A DNA stretch of 64,000 bases from Chrysoperla carnea (GCF_905475395.1 NC_058339.1:52585172-52649171), one strand, 5' to 3'. Positions 27,301 through 42,300 are shown, numbered from the stretch's first letter. Numbers and translations: made by a program. The notes: generated from the letters alone by a model not told the origin.

Positions 27301-30300
27301 GAGCATGTTAAAATTTGTAACGGTTTTTTTTCATTTTCAATTTCAATCTCTTCATCGGAATCATGTTCAGGGGAACTGGCACATCCGAGTAATTTTGCTA
27401 TTTTGCTAGCTGGAATTCTAACATAAATAAATAATAGGATTAAAAATTGTTAAGTGATAATGAAGGACACTTCACAAACTTTACGGAAAATGACTTTTGG
27501 TCGAATTTTGGTGTGAATTGCAAATTTCAATTTTCTTACAAATTTTGTGCCGTGAATATATAATTTGACTACAATTTTCATATCAAGTCAAATTGAAATT
27601 TTATTTATCTTATTTAATATTGGCAGCGCACATGAAGCCTTGGAGTAAATACCATTATTTTGTTGGTATGTTAGTGTTCTTTGATCATATTATAAATTTG
27701 AGATATTTAATTTAATATACAAAAAGGGGCACGGATCTTGATTTTAAACAGCTTCAGAGTTCTAGAAACACCAATTTCTCATATTCTTTGTATAAATCTT
27801 TGAAACTGTTAATATTCGAGTTTCGTGCCGATTTAATCATAAATTACATTATATTTCAAATTCAATGATATTGACCAAACGCCATTTTCTACAAGATTTG
27901 GAAGTGTACTTCGACGATTTTCTTTATAAAGAATATTGTATAAATTTTAAGCAATGAAATCTTAATTTTTCATTCTTTCATGTGCCAATCAACAATTTTG
28001 TATGTATAAATTTCCTTGAACGAATTTTACTAAAACTATTACAAAAGTTCGGCTATGGTTTAAAGTTGGAAAATCTCTAGTACTTTTATATATTTGTCTT
28101 GCATTATTATTAAGTGAAAATTGTTTAATTGCAATGAATCTGATTGAAATTGTATGCCATGTTAAACATTATCCATATTTTTACGTGTTAGATCAGAGGC
28201 CATCAATAAATTACGTTTCACATTAAGGAGAAGGGAGAGGGTCGACGAAATGTGGTATTGTGTTTAAACGCGAAATTTATACATTCTTTACGACTTTATG
28301 TTAAATTTATTCAAGATTATTTTGAATGGGGGAAAAATTGTTTAACTGCTGTTTTAATTTAATTATTTCAATATTTAAAATTGAAAAATATGCGATTTCA
28401 AAGGGAAGGAGGTCAAAAAACATAAAATTTGTGTGACGTAATTTATGGATGACCTCTAACTTCTCATAAAAGAAGTACCGTTTTCTCCTGAGTTTATATT
28501 AGTGTAAGTTTATATAAAGCTCAAAGTTTCGTAAAAATTATTGCTCTAGAAAATCTGATACCAGAAAGTATAGCTTCTATTCCTGTAATTATTGAATTAA
28601 AAAATTAATAAAATAAAAATAATATTAAAAATCAGTGAATCTCTATGAAGGCTTCTTATATTAATAGCGAATCAATAGCAAATACATGACTTAAACCGCA
28701 GAACATTCAGATTTCATAAAATATAAGAGTTATACTTTATACATCATATCGCAGTTGCAATGTAAAACATAGCAGTAATATAATTTTGCTAGATTTCTCT
28801 ATCATTAATTAATCCGAGGCACCGAGCACTCAACGTTCACTGTCTTGAGCGAGACGTGCGAGGGTGATGTTTTTAGTTTCAGAAATTAAAATAGGCCTAG
28901 CTACTTGAAATCGAGTGCGAACTTGAAAGACAACCGAACTTGAAAGACGTCGTCTGTCTCGGGCTGTCAAGTAATCTCATACATACTCGTACATCTACAG
29001 CAGCCAGAAATTCTAGGTCACATGGCATGCGGCATTCAATTATAAAATAATAGGCTTTTATCCAATAAGAATAAATAGGTTGGATAAAAGATTTTAATGA
29101 TTAATCATGGCATGTAGATAACAAAACACAAGATTAATTTTTTTTAAATACAATTCTTTAAAATTATACATAGTCATGTGACAGCAAACACCAGTCAGAT
29201 GTACTTTGAAGGTACTACGTCACGCCATATGAAAGGCTATGTAAGGTTACAAAAACAAGAACATGGAAACTTGCAAATACTTGCAAACTTGCAAATAGAA
29301 ATATTATTGCATGTCACGGTTTGATGCCATTCAGGACGCCATAACACTTTGTTTTAGAAGTAAATTTGAATTGGTTTTTTTAAATGCAAAATACATAAGG
29401 TAACTAGTATTTTTTTTTTAAATAATACTTTCTTGGTGTAAATCAGAAACTAATGTTACGTATAAACCAATTTTTCAAAAGGACAAAAGCCTATTGAAGA
29501 TAATAAAATATAAACTCAATAATATTTTGTTGTTAAAAATATTTTTTAATATTATAAATCAATAATATTTAAATAAAATATTAATTACAACTGCTCTAGC
29601 TATTATTCTTTGGAGTGATCAAAAAAGGAAGTTTACTTTTTTATCTTTTAGGCATTATTTTCAAGATAAGAACAATTTCGAAATGAAGAGTTTTGGAAAA
29701 AAATGTTTCTTCTAAATTCTAACAAAAAATATATTTTATGAAGATTAAAGTTTTCGCAGATAATCGAATCACCATGAATGTTATCAATATTGAATCGTCT
29801 GAAATGCAACTAGCACATTATAATCTGCTGAGATAGATTATAATACGATTTCATTTACTTGTGACCACATCATATACATCTTGTATAAAATCTGATACAT
29901 TACTGATATGACTAGTCGTAAGTCGGCCCTTATGAAAAACACCATGTGTGGTCCAGATTACCTGCAATGCCAATATGTCCACAATCTACATACTTTATGT
30001 ATAGTTGAAACGATTTATAGATACACTTCTCGCTAGTTATTTCTATTGCATCAAGTTTTACATTCAAATATATATACTTCGATATCAAATAAATTTAATA
30101 TTTATGAAAAAAAAATTAATAATCATAATCATAATAGTAATATTTAAGTGTATCATGATAGCGAATATAAACACCTTAGATCATACAGTCTTAGGCTAAG
30201 AATTATCAATTGGACTTTACAACTAAATGAGCATATACTAGACTCTAAGAGTCTCAAGGTAAATTTGCAAACCACATCAAGAAAATACAAAATTCTTTCG

Positions 30301-33300
30301 TTTATGCTTCCGGTGGTAATATGTATCAAACTCAACCGACCAGAACCTGATATCTAGACATTCTTCTTAATCAGAGACTATTCTGGAGACTCCGGGTCAT
30401 GCAAATGGAATATTGAGAAACTTTGGAACTTATATCTTCAAACGATTTGCTAACTATACATTTCGATCCTTATGCCTATGCTATTCTATTTGTCGTTGGT
30501 CAAAAAAAAGAATTAAGCACGATCCAACTACTTTTTTTATTACAATTCCTATTAAACATAGAATGTGTATAGAAAACACCGTCCAAACATCCAACATAAT
30601 CCAAAAAAATCAATTTTTTGTACTTGATGACATCATCAAAATTATGCAAAAATGTTGTCCTATCTCATCTCCGATTATGTAACTACTCAATTTGGGTTCG
30701 ATTTTTTAAATTTTACACATACGTGGTTAGTGACCAATGGTGATCACAACCCACTTTAAAGGTTTAAATCATCTCAGATCGTCCCTGAATTTAAAAAAAA
30801 AAATAATTTTTGCGCCAATTAAACTAGTAAATATACTCGATGTATTTATAAAAAACTTTATACACAATACGCGAGTTGGGCATTTTTGTAGTACATTGAG
30901 ATCAATTCCGTTTCCAATAGGGGACCGGACTACATTTTTTTTTTTATCATTTCAGGTGATGAATTCTCACTGGGCGGGCAGAAAAGTGAAATTGGTATTT
31001 AAAAATCTTTACTAGTATGCAAGATATGAACGTTTAAAATTCCTAATTAAACAAAGAGGAAGATAATCACTAGTGACGTCATACGTAGGTATGACTTCTT
31101 CGTTTTTTAATCAATGTTAATTTCACTTTCAAATTTTGTGATGATAACAAGTCTAGTTTTACATTTTTATGGGTAATATGGCCAATTCGACATCAGGATT
31201 ATCCTGAAAGAGATACGAAAGGGATATTAGCAGCTACACGAAAGTAAGTATTACTGATTTATCTACCTTTTAATTTTATCAAACAATTGAAATACACATT
31301 CTTTATTTAGGTGTATAAGATCTAAGATATCCACAGAATCAAGCAACCAATATGAATGTCACTAACATATATACTACGTTACAACGAAGTTGTAATTCTG
31401 TCTTGTGTTCAATATTTATTATATATTGATATAGCTTTGTATATTAAAAAATAAAAAATTATTTTAATAAAATATTAATTTTATTGAATGTATGAATGTA
31501 TGTACGGACGAACGGACCGGGTCTAGTACAACGGACAAAGTAGAGATATGTGTTTAATATTTAAATTTCTGTATGATATATCTATTAAAAAGCCGCGCCG
31601 AGGCAAAACGACGTGCTGTTATGGGTATAGAAATAGTTAATTTATTTATAATCCCGGACGAAATTGATTTTGTACGAACAGAGTCAATGGAATCGCTTCG
31701 AACATTCGCTCTGGTAACAGAGTGCTTAGCTTTCTGAAGTATAACCATTGTTTCTTAAGGTCCCTTCTTTTTATGAGATTTATCATGCTCTAACGTATAA
31801 GATTAATATCATGAAATTAGATTTTCGCAAAATAGTGTAATAGATTATGTTCCGCAGAGCAATGTATTAGTCCACTTTTATTTCTAATTTGCGTAATAAT
31901 CTACTCAGTTATGTTGATTTTTTGCTTCTATTCTTGGTTAATTTTCTAGCAATATTCAAATCAGTTACTTTTTATTACAGTGAGGTTTATTATTGGAGTA
32001 CTTGTTAGCTATATAATTATTAATATAGAAAAAACAAGTGCAAACAAACAATTAACTGCGTCAATTGTTGAAACACCATGTATAGACAATGTTGATTACG
32101 CGATTGTTTGTTTTTTTACATCATGTAAGTAAAGAAAGATAGCCACTCTTACACACCAAGTAATAAGAGTATCTTTCTTCTCACTCCCTCAGTGTAACGT
32201 ATAAATTTAAAATAAATACAATTCCTGTACACATACTATATATTGTTTCTAACCTAATTTTCGCAATCACGGGTAAACAGTGATGTTTTCGAAAAAATAA
32301 TTGACAAAAGTTGTTTAGTTTTTTATAATATTTTTTTCTTTGAAACTTAAGTTCTCTCTCTAGCGATTTACATGATTGGTCCTACGGATCCAAGATCCAA
32401 TTGACCTATGTTGCTCATTTAAGAACTTTACCCGCTTTTTACGTTCTGAGTACGCTATAAGAATATCTACTCGACATCTCTTTTCGTTTTTGAGTTATCA
32501 TGTTTACAGACGGACAGACAGACAGACAGGCAAAAGGACAGGCAATGGACTAATTAGGAGTTTTTAAGAAACCTATATAAAATTTTTTCGTATCATCAAT
32601 ATTTTTAAGATATATACATGATATATATGAAAATTAGAGACATGTTTGGCTTAACAAGCAATTGCCTCCTCTATTTTCATTCAACGGATGTCTCGATAGC
32701 TTAACATAAGGCATAATAAAATATTTTATCTAACAATAAATTGTTTTTTGCTATTGACTTGAAATCGCATCCATAGAAAATAAAATCGTTTATTTGTCTC
32801 CACATTTTTCCCTGCATAAACAGAATAGCGTTTTGATAAATTATGTTACAATTTTATTATTGATTCTATATGGAAAGAGAATAAATATTTGACTGCATTC
32901 ACAGTCAATATAAATTGTGCACCGGATGTCTCCACAAAGTTGAGTATAAACTCAGCCAGCAAGTAAGATTTGACATTTTTTCTCTACAAATTGTTTTCCT
33001 TTGACACATTTTATATTAAAATTGAGCGCCAATAAATGAAAATATTTTCAGATATGGAAATCGTTAATCCTGAAGATCCTGATCAGAATAATGAGAAAAA
33101 CTTATTAAATTAGTATATTGTCATTAAAAAAGTAAAATTTTTTGTTCGATACAGTTTTCCGCAAACCGTACAGTTTAGCAAAAACGGACTGAAAAGTTTA
33201 AGCCGAAATTTTTCTCTCGTATAATTGTTTTATCGAAATCTAGGCAGTATCCGAAAAAAGTTTTCCAATAAATCCAATAAAAATCGTTCGTTTTTCTATA

Positions 33301-36300
33301 AAGACCGATTTAGTTCAAATTCAATGAACAAACTCACGAAAAGCTAGATTTTTGTTGTCACTTACTGTCTAAACCATTCGGTTTTTACAAAAAAAAAAAA
33401 CCTTTCAAACAAAAAATGTTTGCATATTTATAAAGAACGACTTTCTAATTTGAAGCGTTCATCTAATTCTTGTCAGTTATGAATCAGAGTGAGGTTTAAA
33501 TTGAACCTGAAAACTTAGATCGAATTCGATGTCGGTTTAAAATGTATCCTTTTGAAACTAATATTTTTCGTTTGAACCATTTTCTTCGATTAAATTTTTT
33601 TATCGAGTTTTAAGCATATGTCAACTTAAAAAGGCACACCATTTATATGGTATGAGTGTAAATATTATTTTTGTCCAAATGGGCTAAATAGCTAGATTGG
33701 GCCATGAAAATAAGTAAGTTCTTAATGTAATAACCGACGACGTTTGGTAAAGCGTTAGCGTATAAAAGTTAGCCAAGTCAAATGAAACACTCGTTATTAT
33801 GCAATTGTAATTGCATATATTATGAACATAATGGTTAAATTATAGATACGATTCTAGCCCACACAATATTATTTATTCATATGATTGTAAAATAACCATG
33901 AATTTAGTTAAGAAAATCTTAATGGCATTCTAAAAATTTATTACATTTTATTTGCACTATAGTACAATAAAATTAAATATCTATAAGGAAAAAGTGTTGC
34001 GTCTTTGAAATTTGGCACAGTTGTTTATTAGGGTAAGCCAACATTGTATCAAAAAATCGACTTCTCAGAGAGAGTGGGGGTCTTTTTTTTTGGTGATATT
34101 AGTTTAAAAAAATTTTTAAATATAACTTGTTACTCATAAAATACTCAATTGAGATAATACTCAATTGACCTATGTTGCTCATTTACGAACTCGACCTCAC
34201 TTTTTACGTCCTAAGCACACAAAATTTCAGCTCGATATCTCTTTTTGTTTTTGAGTTATCATGTTGACAGACGGACAAACAGACAAAAATTCAATTTGTA
34301 TTCAAATTTTTTTAATTTATTACATTGGTTTTTTATAATTTATAAACAAAAATGATTTTTTAAATCTCCCCCCGCCTGAGTAGATTTTTCGGTACGAAGT
34401 TGTTACAACCAAATGAACAACTGTGCCAAATTTCAAAGATGCAACACTTTTTCCTTATATATTATTACCATGATTTTTTAAATAATTTTACTGTACTACT
34501 AAAGATAATTTTATCTAATGCTCGTTCGCTCTCAATAAAATGCTTCTTTAGTATAATTTATTTATTCGGTTTAATGTTACAGATTAAATTACTAGGGTTG
34601 TCAAATATATTCATTTAAAATTAAGTTCATAAAAGTAGAAACACTTTTCAGTGACTCAGTCTTATCTATTTGTCATAAATTGAATATAGCAGTTGATATT
34701 TCGACTAGCAAGCCAAAATATCATATTATAGTAATTTAATTTTATCTATGCATTTTCTACATTAATGAATGATGTAAAATTCCATTTTAACTGAATATTT
34801 GAGCCAAATAATATTTCCTATAAAATTTCCTGAAATTGATCCGAGAAATCGCTCTTTAAATGAATCCGTTTTGTGGGGGGAGAGGGTCAAAATTATGTTA
34901 TGTGTAAATAAATACCTTTCGGGTTTTGCCGAAATTGAGGACAACATGTGTTTCTCGATTATTAAGAAATTGGAATTTGATAAAAATCCGTACATATAGT
35001 AAATTATTCCAAAAAAATCTGTGTGTGTGAAACCTTATATTTTGGATAATTTTTTAGCGTTTTCTCAAGAACTATTCATCTAAGGATCAAATGAATTGAA
35101 TTTATGTATTTTTTGGAGTCTATAATCTCAAAGTAATAATCATTATTAAATATATAAGCGTTCTAATAAAAAGAACCGTTCTATAAAAATTCTTATAAAC
35201 CCTGTTTAAACAATAAACCAATAATAATTAAACATAAAATATAATGATATATTTTTTTTTAAGTATTAAAAGTATCTTAAATATACAAAGTGTCCCAAAA
35301 TCACCGGACCAAAATTAAACTGCATATTGAAACTACAATATTCCTTACAAAATTCTAAGTCGAAAAATCCTTCGGCGTTTTCGATTTTAACGTTAACAGT
35401 TATATTCGTTGGAAATAAAGATTACTGTAATTTATCGTTAAGGTTATATTTTCGGTTTAATATTTACAAGTTTACGTTCTAAGTTCTAGAATATAACGCT
35501 TGAATCAAGAACATATGTATTAATGACGTAAAACTAAAGTGGAAAGGTTAGCAGGAAAAATGGCGCTTATCTGAGCGAGGTCTAATCCTCTCAGTCGTTG
35601 CGTACTTTGTACAACGTATCAGGCTATCTTTTGTTTTTTCAATAAATTGAAAGTGATTGAAAATATGTTTTCATTCGCTTATGCAGCCTGATGCTCAGTA
35701 CAAAGTACACAACGACCGATGGCTAGACTCCGCCCAGATAGGCACATTAAATTCAGCCACGGACGCTTAATGCTCGGCATTGAGTTTCATGTCCTTGGAT
35801 TAAATTTTTTAATTTCAGATTTTTGAACTTAGCGCAAAAAATGATCTGGTGATAAATTAAAGTAAACTTTATTTCTTTCAACTTTGGTTTTTATAAAAAT
35901 TTGTGTTTCTCAAATATTAATTGAGAAATTCTTAAAATTATAGCCGACAGTTAAAGAAGCCTTAATTGGTGCGTCCGATCGAAAAACGCCAAAAAACTTT
36001 ACTTCTTAAAATTTCATAAAAAATTCGTCGTTTCTATTTTGTCCGATGATTTAAGGACATCCTGTATAATGAATAGATCATGAACTGAACGAATAATTAA
36101 TATAAATATGATAACGTAATTCGGAAAGCATTAAACAATAACAATTATAATTATAATTATATTACTCTTTATAAATAATAATAATACGTACTTAGAAGTA
36201 CTTATAACGTCTGTCAATTACATACCAAGTACAATTATTTATACATTGAAATAAAACAAATTATAATATTTATTGATAGTATTGAGGTTTATGTATGTTA

Positions 36301-39300
36301 GTTATATGCACAATATCAAACTCATTCAGACATAGACAGTTCAAATTCACAATTCGAAACATATATAAATGTTTTAGAAAAATTTTTATGTGTGTACATT
36401 TGGATATCACATATATGTTAAATACAGAGTTGGAAATCTTTCACGTCTCAGTTTTATAAACTGTTGAAATGTGATTTTACCATGCGAACAAAATTTTTGT
36501 ACCCGATTTTTATTGATTTGGTTAGTAAACTTAAAAACTTGCAAACAAATAATACTCAAAGTATATGTGAAACACATATCAAGTTATACAAATTTTAGTC
36601 CCAGGTTTGTAACAGATTGATAATATAAGCAAAATTCTGGTATGCGTGTTAATAAAATCATCTAATTTGTCCATTTCCGTTTGTTCGTCCGCCTTTCTGT
36701 CTGTCTGTTTGTACGTCCGCCTGCAGTGCAAAACTCGAAAACGAAAACAGATATCGAGTTGAACTTTTTATAGCGTGCTCAGGACGTAAAAATTGAGTTT
36801 GATTTCGTAAATTAGTAACATAGGTCAATTGAGTTTTGGATCCGTAACATCCATCTTGTAAACCATGAGATAGAGATAAAGAGATAGAGCAAAAACTTTG
36901 GTGTCCATTTTTTCCAAAACTATAAAAGATAGAGAGTTGAAAACTTGTATGTAGCTTCAAATAGTGATTTTGTGGAATATTTTTTAAAAACACAAAAAAA
37001 ATTATAGAAATTTTTATAATTTATTAAAAATAATGCAAGCTCGGACATCTAACACTTTCTACACAGGGTATTTCAACAATTAACTCAGTCAATTGTTTGT
37101 TTCCACTTGTTTCAGAATTTGATAAAATTTGATATATATGGTTCAATAATATCGCAGGAAATCGTTTCTGAAGTATATTTTGGAGAAATTATCAGCAATA
37201 TATCGGGAATTAACTATCTAGTCTTCAAATGGATTGAATTTTTTTTTCTATCTTTTTTACCTCAAAAACAAAACAATAAAAAAAGAAAGCTACTGTCATC
37301 ATAATATGTTCAAAAAAAATGATCGGAAGTTTACAAGTATCGAAAGGATTAAAAATAGATTATTGTTTTCTACAGTTTTTTCAACCCTTTCAATAGGTGC
37401 AAACTTTTCACAATTTTTTTTCACATATTGTATTGTCAGTAACTTTTTTACATGCCCAAAAATCATGGAAAATCACAATTTGAATAAATTAATAATATAC
37501 ATAATTTCCAATACTATATAAACATTATAGCATATAACGACCACATGCATGTTTAAAGCTCATTTTGATATAAAACTAACGTTTGTACGTTGTTAATATA
37601 TCAGTTGACTAGCCATGATCTCTATCCGCTAAGAAAAACATTACTTGCAATTACATGCAGTAATTCACATCAAGTCTGTCATTGAGAATAAAAACGATTA
37701 AATATGTCTAGTCAAGTTTAGTTAATATACCAAGGAAATCAATAATTCTCTAATAAAATACATGTAAAACTGACAAAATCAACTATCAAATCCAATAAAC
37801 TTAAAGATCGATAAAATTTACTTCCGATATGAAATTTAATAATTTTTGGATTGGTAAATTAGTTTTAACGACATGGCAAACCAAAAGCATTTTTATAAAT
37901 GGAAATAACATAAGCCAAAATCCAACCTTAGCTTGATTAACGTCACACGGTTTTATTTAAACCGAAACTTCTCATAATCAAAATTCGCACCAGAGACCTT
38001 TGACAACAAAAACGAAGCTCTGGAGAATTAAGGTTTCGAATAATTTTTTGATTAACCATTCAAAGTGTTATTTATAAAACTCATACAACCATTCACAACA
38101 ACAATTTTTCATTCGATTTCTCAAATTAATTCGCCTTTCATTAAAATTAGGGAAAGGATACGATTTCAAACAAAATAAGTTTTAAGTAAATTTTTTCAGT
38201 TTATTTTTCCCTATAGCGATTTTGTCCAATTATGGGAGATAATTGTTTATCGATTGTAGTATTATAGATGTAATCATACCGTAATTTTACATTCCTTTAT
38301 TTCTGCGCTGGGATAAACACTCGACCCACGAACCCATATAACAAGAACGTGAAACTCATATGCCGAGCTATAAGCATCCGTGGCTGAATTTACGACGCCT
38401 ATCTGGGCAGGGTCTAGTCATCATTCGTTGCGTACTTTATACAGGCTGTCTTTTTCTCGAACGAGTTTCAACTGATTTACAAAAAAGGCAAAAAATTGAA
38501 AACAAATTCAGCCTGATGCGCCGCACAAAGTACGCAACGACCTAGGGCTAGATCTCGTCCAGATAGATGCCTTTTTTCCTGTTACCCTCTCCACACGAGT
38601 TTCACGTCCTTGTTATATGGGTTCGTGACTCGACCATATTGGCAAATCAGGTGACTGTCAAACTTCAAACATATATTGTAAGGTTATATTTTGTAAACGA
38701 GGATGACTTTTTGTAAAATGGTGGAGAGCTGATATCAAAGATGGCGGGTCGTTTCCTCGATAATGTTGATTGATGTGTATTAGTTTTATGCGTACGAACA
38801 CGACTTTAATACTTTATTTCACTATGTAATTATAAAGTGTAGAGTATATAAGAAAACAATTTCCGTTTTAAAAAAAGAGTCCAAAAAGTGAATTAAATGT
38901 AGATGGCACTGGTGTACTCAAACCAATTAAAAACAGTCAGATAAATATCTAAATAAGTTGTTAGAGAAGGATAAGGAAGTAGTCCCTATTTTCATGAGCA
39001 CCATTGTGGCCATGTACTGAAACATATTTTTACGTTTTTTGGTGGGCACTTTTTGAGTTTAAAAAGCCATATAAGATTGTTATCCTTTATTTCTACCATC
39101 CATATATGTAACATTTCAGTAGTATCCTCTACCTACTACGTACCCAACGAATAATTACAAGGTTATCGTGTAATATTATTTTGCTTTTTATTATAATTTC
39201 CACATTTTCCAGAATTCAATTTATACAAAGAATTTCCAATTTTCATAGCTGAATAATCCTTAATTAATTTCAACAGAATATCCTAGGCAAAGATATTCTG

Positions 39301-42300
39301 AGACACTCTGTATATAAAGTGTTATTAAAATATAAAATAACGCACCATATATGCGTTACAACAGTCGAATACAAACATTTTAAACCACATAATTTGTTAT
39401 ATAAAAACAAAGAATCGCACATAAAGTTTAAAATTGCAACTAAACACCTGATGTTCATAGTTTAAAAAAAACGTATCGACTCTATTTTTTATGTATATTG
39501 GTAGATTTATTTCACGTTCAAGATTTGTGCATACTGAATATGTATATCCGTAAGATTAAGAATAATAGGATAGCATTGCAGAGTGCTAGGCACCACAACT
39601 GTGCGGTATTTATACAAACGGAATACATATATAATATTATGTATAGAAAATTCTTATATGGTCACTAATGGACATTTTATACATATATTATTATCATAGA
39701 GCATGTTAATATATATAAATTATAAAATTATACAAAGCGTTTCAAAATTATTATAGGGGTTTCAGGTGTTTGTCTCCGTACAATATTGTAAAAATGTTGT
39801 GTATCTTGTAGTAAATAAAATTGCAACACAGTCGACATTTTTTTATTTGCGCTTCACAAATTATTTTTTGGCACTGATAAACACACAATAGATAATCATA
39901 TTCACCAGCCATTATGGGTATAGTTGTTTATTTATCATTACGATATGTTTTATTAAAAATGAGAAACTACTTTTAGTATGTATATCTCCATATATCGGCT
40001 TTCGATGTTATTAAACTTTTTTGTAGCTCATTTTTACTAGTTGACGCTGGGCATATCTTGTATTTTTTGATCTAGATGGAATCCTAGTTTGACGCTCAAA
40101 GTCAGCGTCAAGCGTCATCATGAGGTTACATCTTAACAGCGATTATTGTTAAGAATAAAACTTATTTCATACGCTTTTGATGAGTTACATCATACTATAG
40201 TTTTTAAAAAGGATCAAATTATTAGCTGCAATAATATTTTTATTATTATTAAATCACTTGATATGCACGTACTACGCCTTAAAAACGCAAAAAAATTATG
40301 GAACAGAATTATTACTAACACAATGATTATTGTGTTATTTTTATTCGATATAAGCGAATTTGTTGGTAGCAACTAGACCTGGATTACTCCAGTTTTAACA
40401 GATAAAATGCATCTGATAAAAAGCCAGAGATATGATAACATTTACAGCCAATATTCGTAGAGAGCACATCATATGGTCGATCAACTGAGCCGATCATAGC
40501 GCTCGATGCGGACAAAATTTCGTTAAATCATGCTCACGTTCAGAATTAAAATAAATTTTATATTTAAATTTTGTATATAATAAATTCCATTTTATATCTG
40601 GAAGATTAAATAAATAATATGAATATTTAAAAAATTTAACAATAACAGTTTTTGATAGATGAAATCTGTCTATTTGATAGTTCATATAATATTTGCTTTC
40701 GTTATTGTGTTTATTCCACTTACTTTTGCCGGCTGATTCAAGGAAAAAAATTTAATTCAACTTAGACTGTAACTTTTATATACGAAGAATATATTTTTTA
40801 CTTTAAATTCTATTTTTATAATAAAAAATTGGTTTCCAACACATAGTAACTAACATTTTAGAGCATGATTTAATGTTGTCGTCAGATGTCGTTTCCATCG
40901 TGCTCTCTATGAATAGATTATAGATGATTTTGTGGATAAATAATAAAGCACCAAATAGAATTTTAGTACCAGAAATATTTCTAAATTTATCAATTGAGCG
41001 TAAATTATTTCAAATTTAATTAAGTGTTAATTTTTTATCGCCTGTAACCATCTTAATCATACACTGTACGTCCGGTATTTTAACGGTATTATTATGATAA
41101 CAAACTTAATTAAGCTATTTACCATCAGAATCGCTCATCGTATTTAGCCTGTAATCAGAGAAAATTAAAAAATAATCGCACTTTTTTAAGTTAACAGACC
41201 GATGGCAGTTAAGACACAACTTTTTATTTACATAAACAAACGCCCTTTTAAAAATAACTGATGATTGGCACACTTATAACTCAAGCGAACACTTTCAATT
41301 TTTGTAAAGGCGAACAAATATTAAATATAACAAAAAAAAAAAAAAAAAAAATACTCACTCAGGATAGGATGGAAATTCTTTTTTCTCTTTCAGGGATTCT
41401 TTAATTGGTAATGGTTTTGCAGCATTCATTAAAGCTTCATACTTAAAAAATGATAACAATTTACATTGTTTACTTTTGCTTAAACCCTTTAAAGCTTTTT
41501 TTGCTGTTGCCTCATTTGGCAAACACACATAGGCACTTGACTCGTTTATCCAAACAACTGAGATGCGGCCTATTGAAAAAATGTAAATATTAAAAAAAAT
41601 TACATAGAATTCTGTAAGCAATATATCAATTTTTACTTACCATAGCCATGAAAGAATGTTTCAATATCTTTAGTTTTCCAGTTACTGGAAAATGATGCAT
41701 GCAAAATGTGATCCCGTTTTGGTTTCACTATAAGTGGAAAATGAAATTTATTAGATTCAAATGATTAAAAAGTCCTTCGTACATGAAAATACCCAAGCAT
41801 CTGAGTAATGGTTCGTACAGAAGGCAGTTTTGAATAATTTCTGAAGTATGCTCTTTTCGCGTACGATTTTAGATAGTATCTCATAAACTGCTATCGCCAA
41901 ATTATCAATTATTGAAAATGTTCTTTGTATTTTGAATTGAATTCATCTTTTTATACAAAGATCATATAGAAACTGGATGTTTTAAATATATCTTTTTAAA
42001 GAAAATGAAAGAAAACTGTATTCATTAGTAGGAATGAAATTTGAATGTCTGTGTAATTATTGGGGCAGAAATTTTTCCAACGCTTTGTCTTTTAATTGAT
42101 CCAAGGGTTCCGGCAGTGAATTTGAAATATTTGAGCATCTGCATTTAGGAAGGGTCTGAAATTAATCGTTTTACGTTTACAACTTACAATCAGCACCTCC
42201 AATATTCATATATGGAATATCGGTTAATTTGAACACAAATATTCTGAAAATAAAATTAATATTTATTAGTTCCTTTTTTTTTTCGTAAACTTGATTTAAC

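Larger units (their letters stand above)
27418..41358. other. PARN intron 11, 13.9 kb, repeat-bearing
   Basis: Contains a fold-back at 28.2 kb, family A copies at 32.0, 34.2 and 36.6 kb, repeat D copy 2 at 33.1 kb, an inverted-repeat element interrupted by family A at 34.0-34.5 kb, paired fold-backs at 35.5 and 38.3 kb, and an inverted-repeat element at 40.5 kb. The open frames at 30.0-31.0 kb and elsewhere look non-coding. I found no nested gene. Confidence 0.55.

Noticed and set aside
30005..31015. Cluster of overlapping open frames on both strands in PARN intron 11
   Set aside because: Frames overlap on opposite strands, lack family similarity and are AT-driven. A nested gene or old transposon remnant cannot be shown.
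31554..31748. 64-codon minus-strand frame in a slightly GC-richer patch
   Set aside because: An equally open frame exists on the plus strand over the same bases, and neither has recognisable similarity; perhaps a transposon scrap.
36658..36993. 111-codon minus-strand frame resembling frames at 17943-18137 and 58537-58779 (shared SNGLQD.SYG.KT.LTY pattern)
   Set aside because: The similarity looks like a small protein family, but all three frames cross the core of family A elements. The pattern is the translated repeat; the frames begin and end in unrelated flanks.
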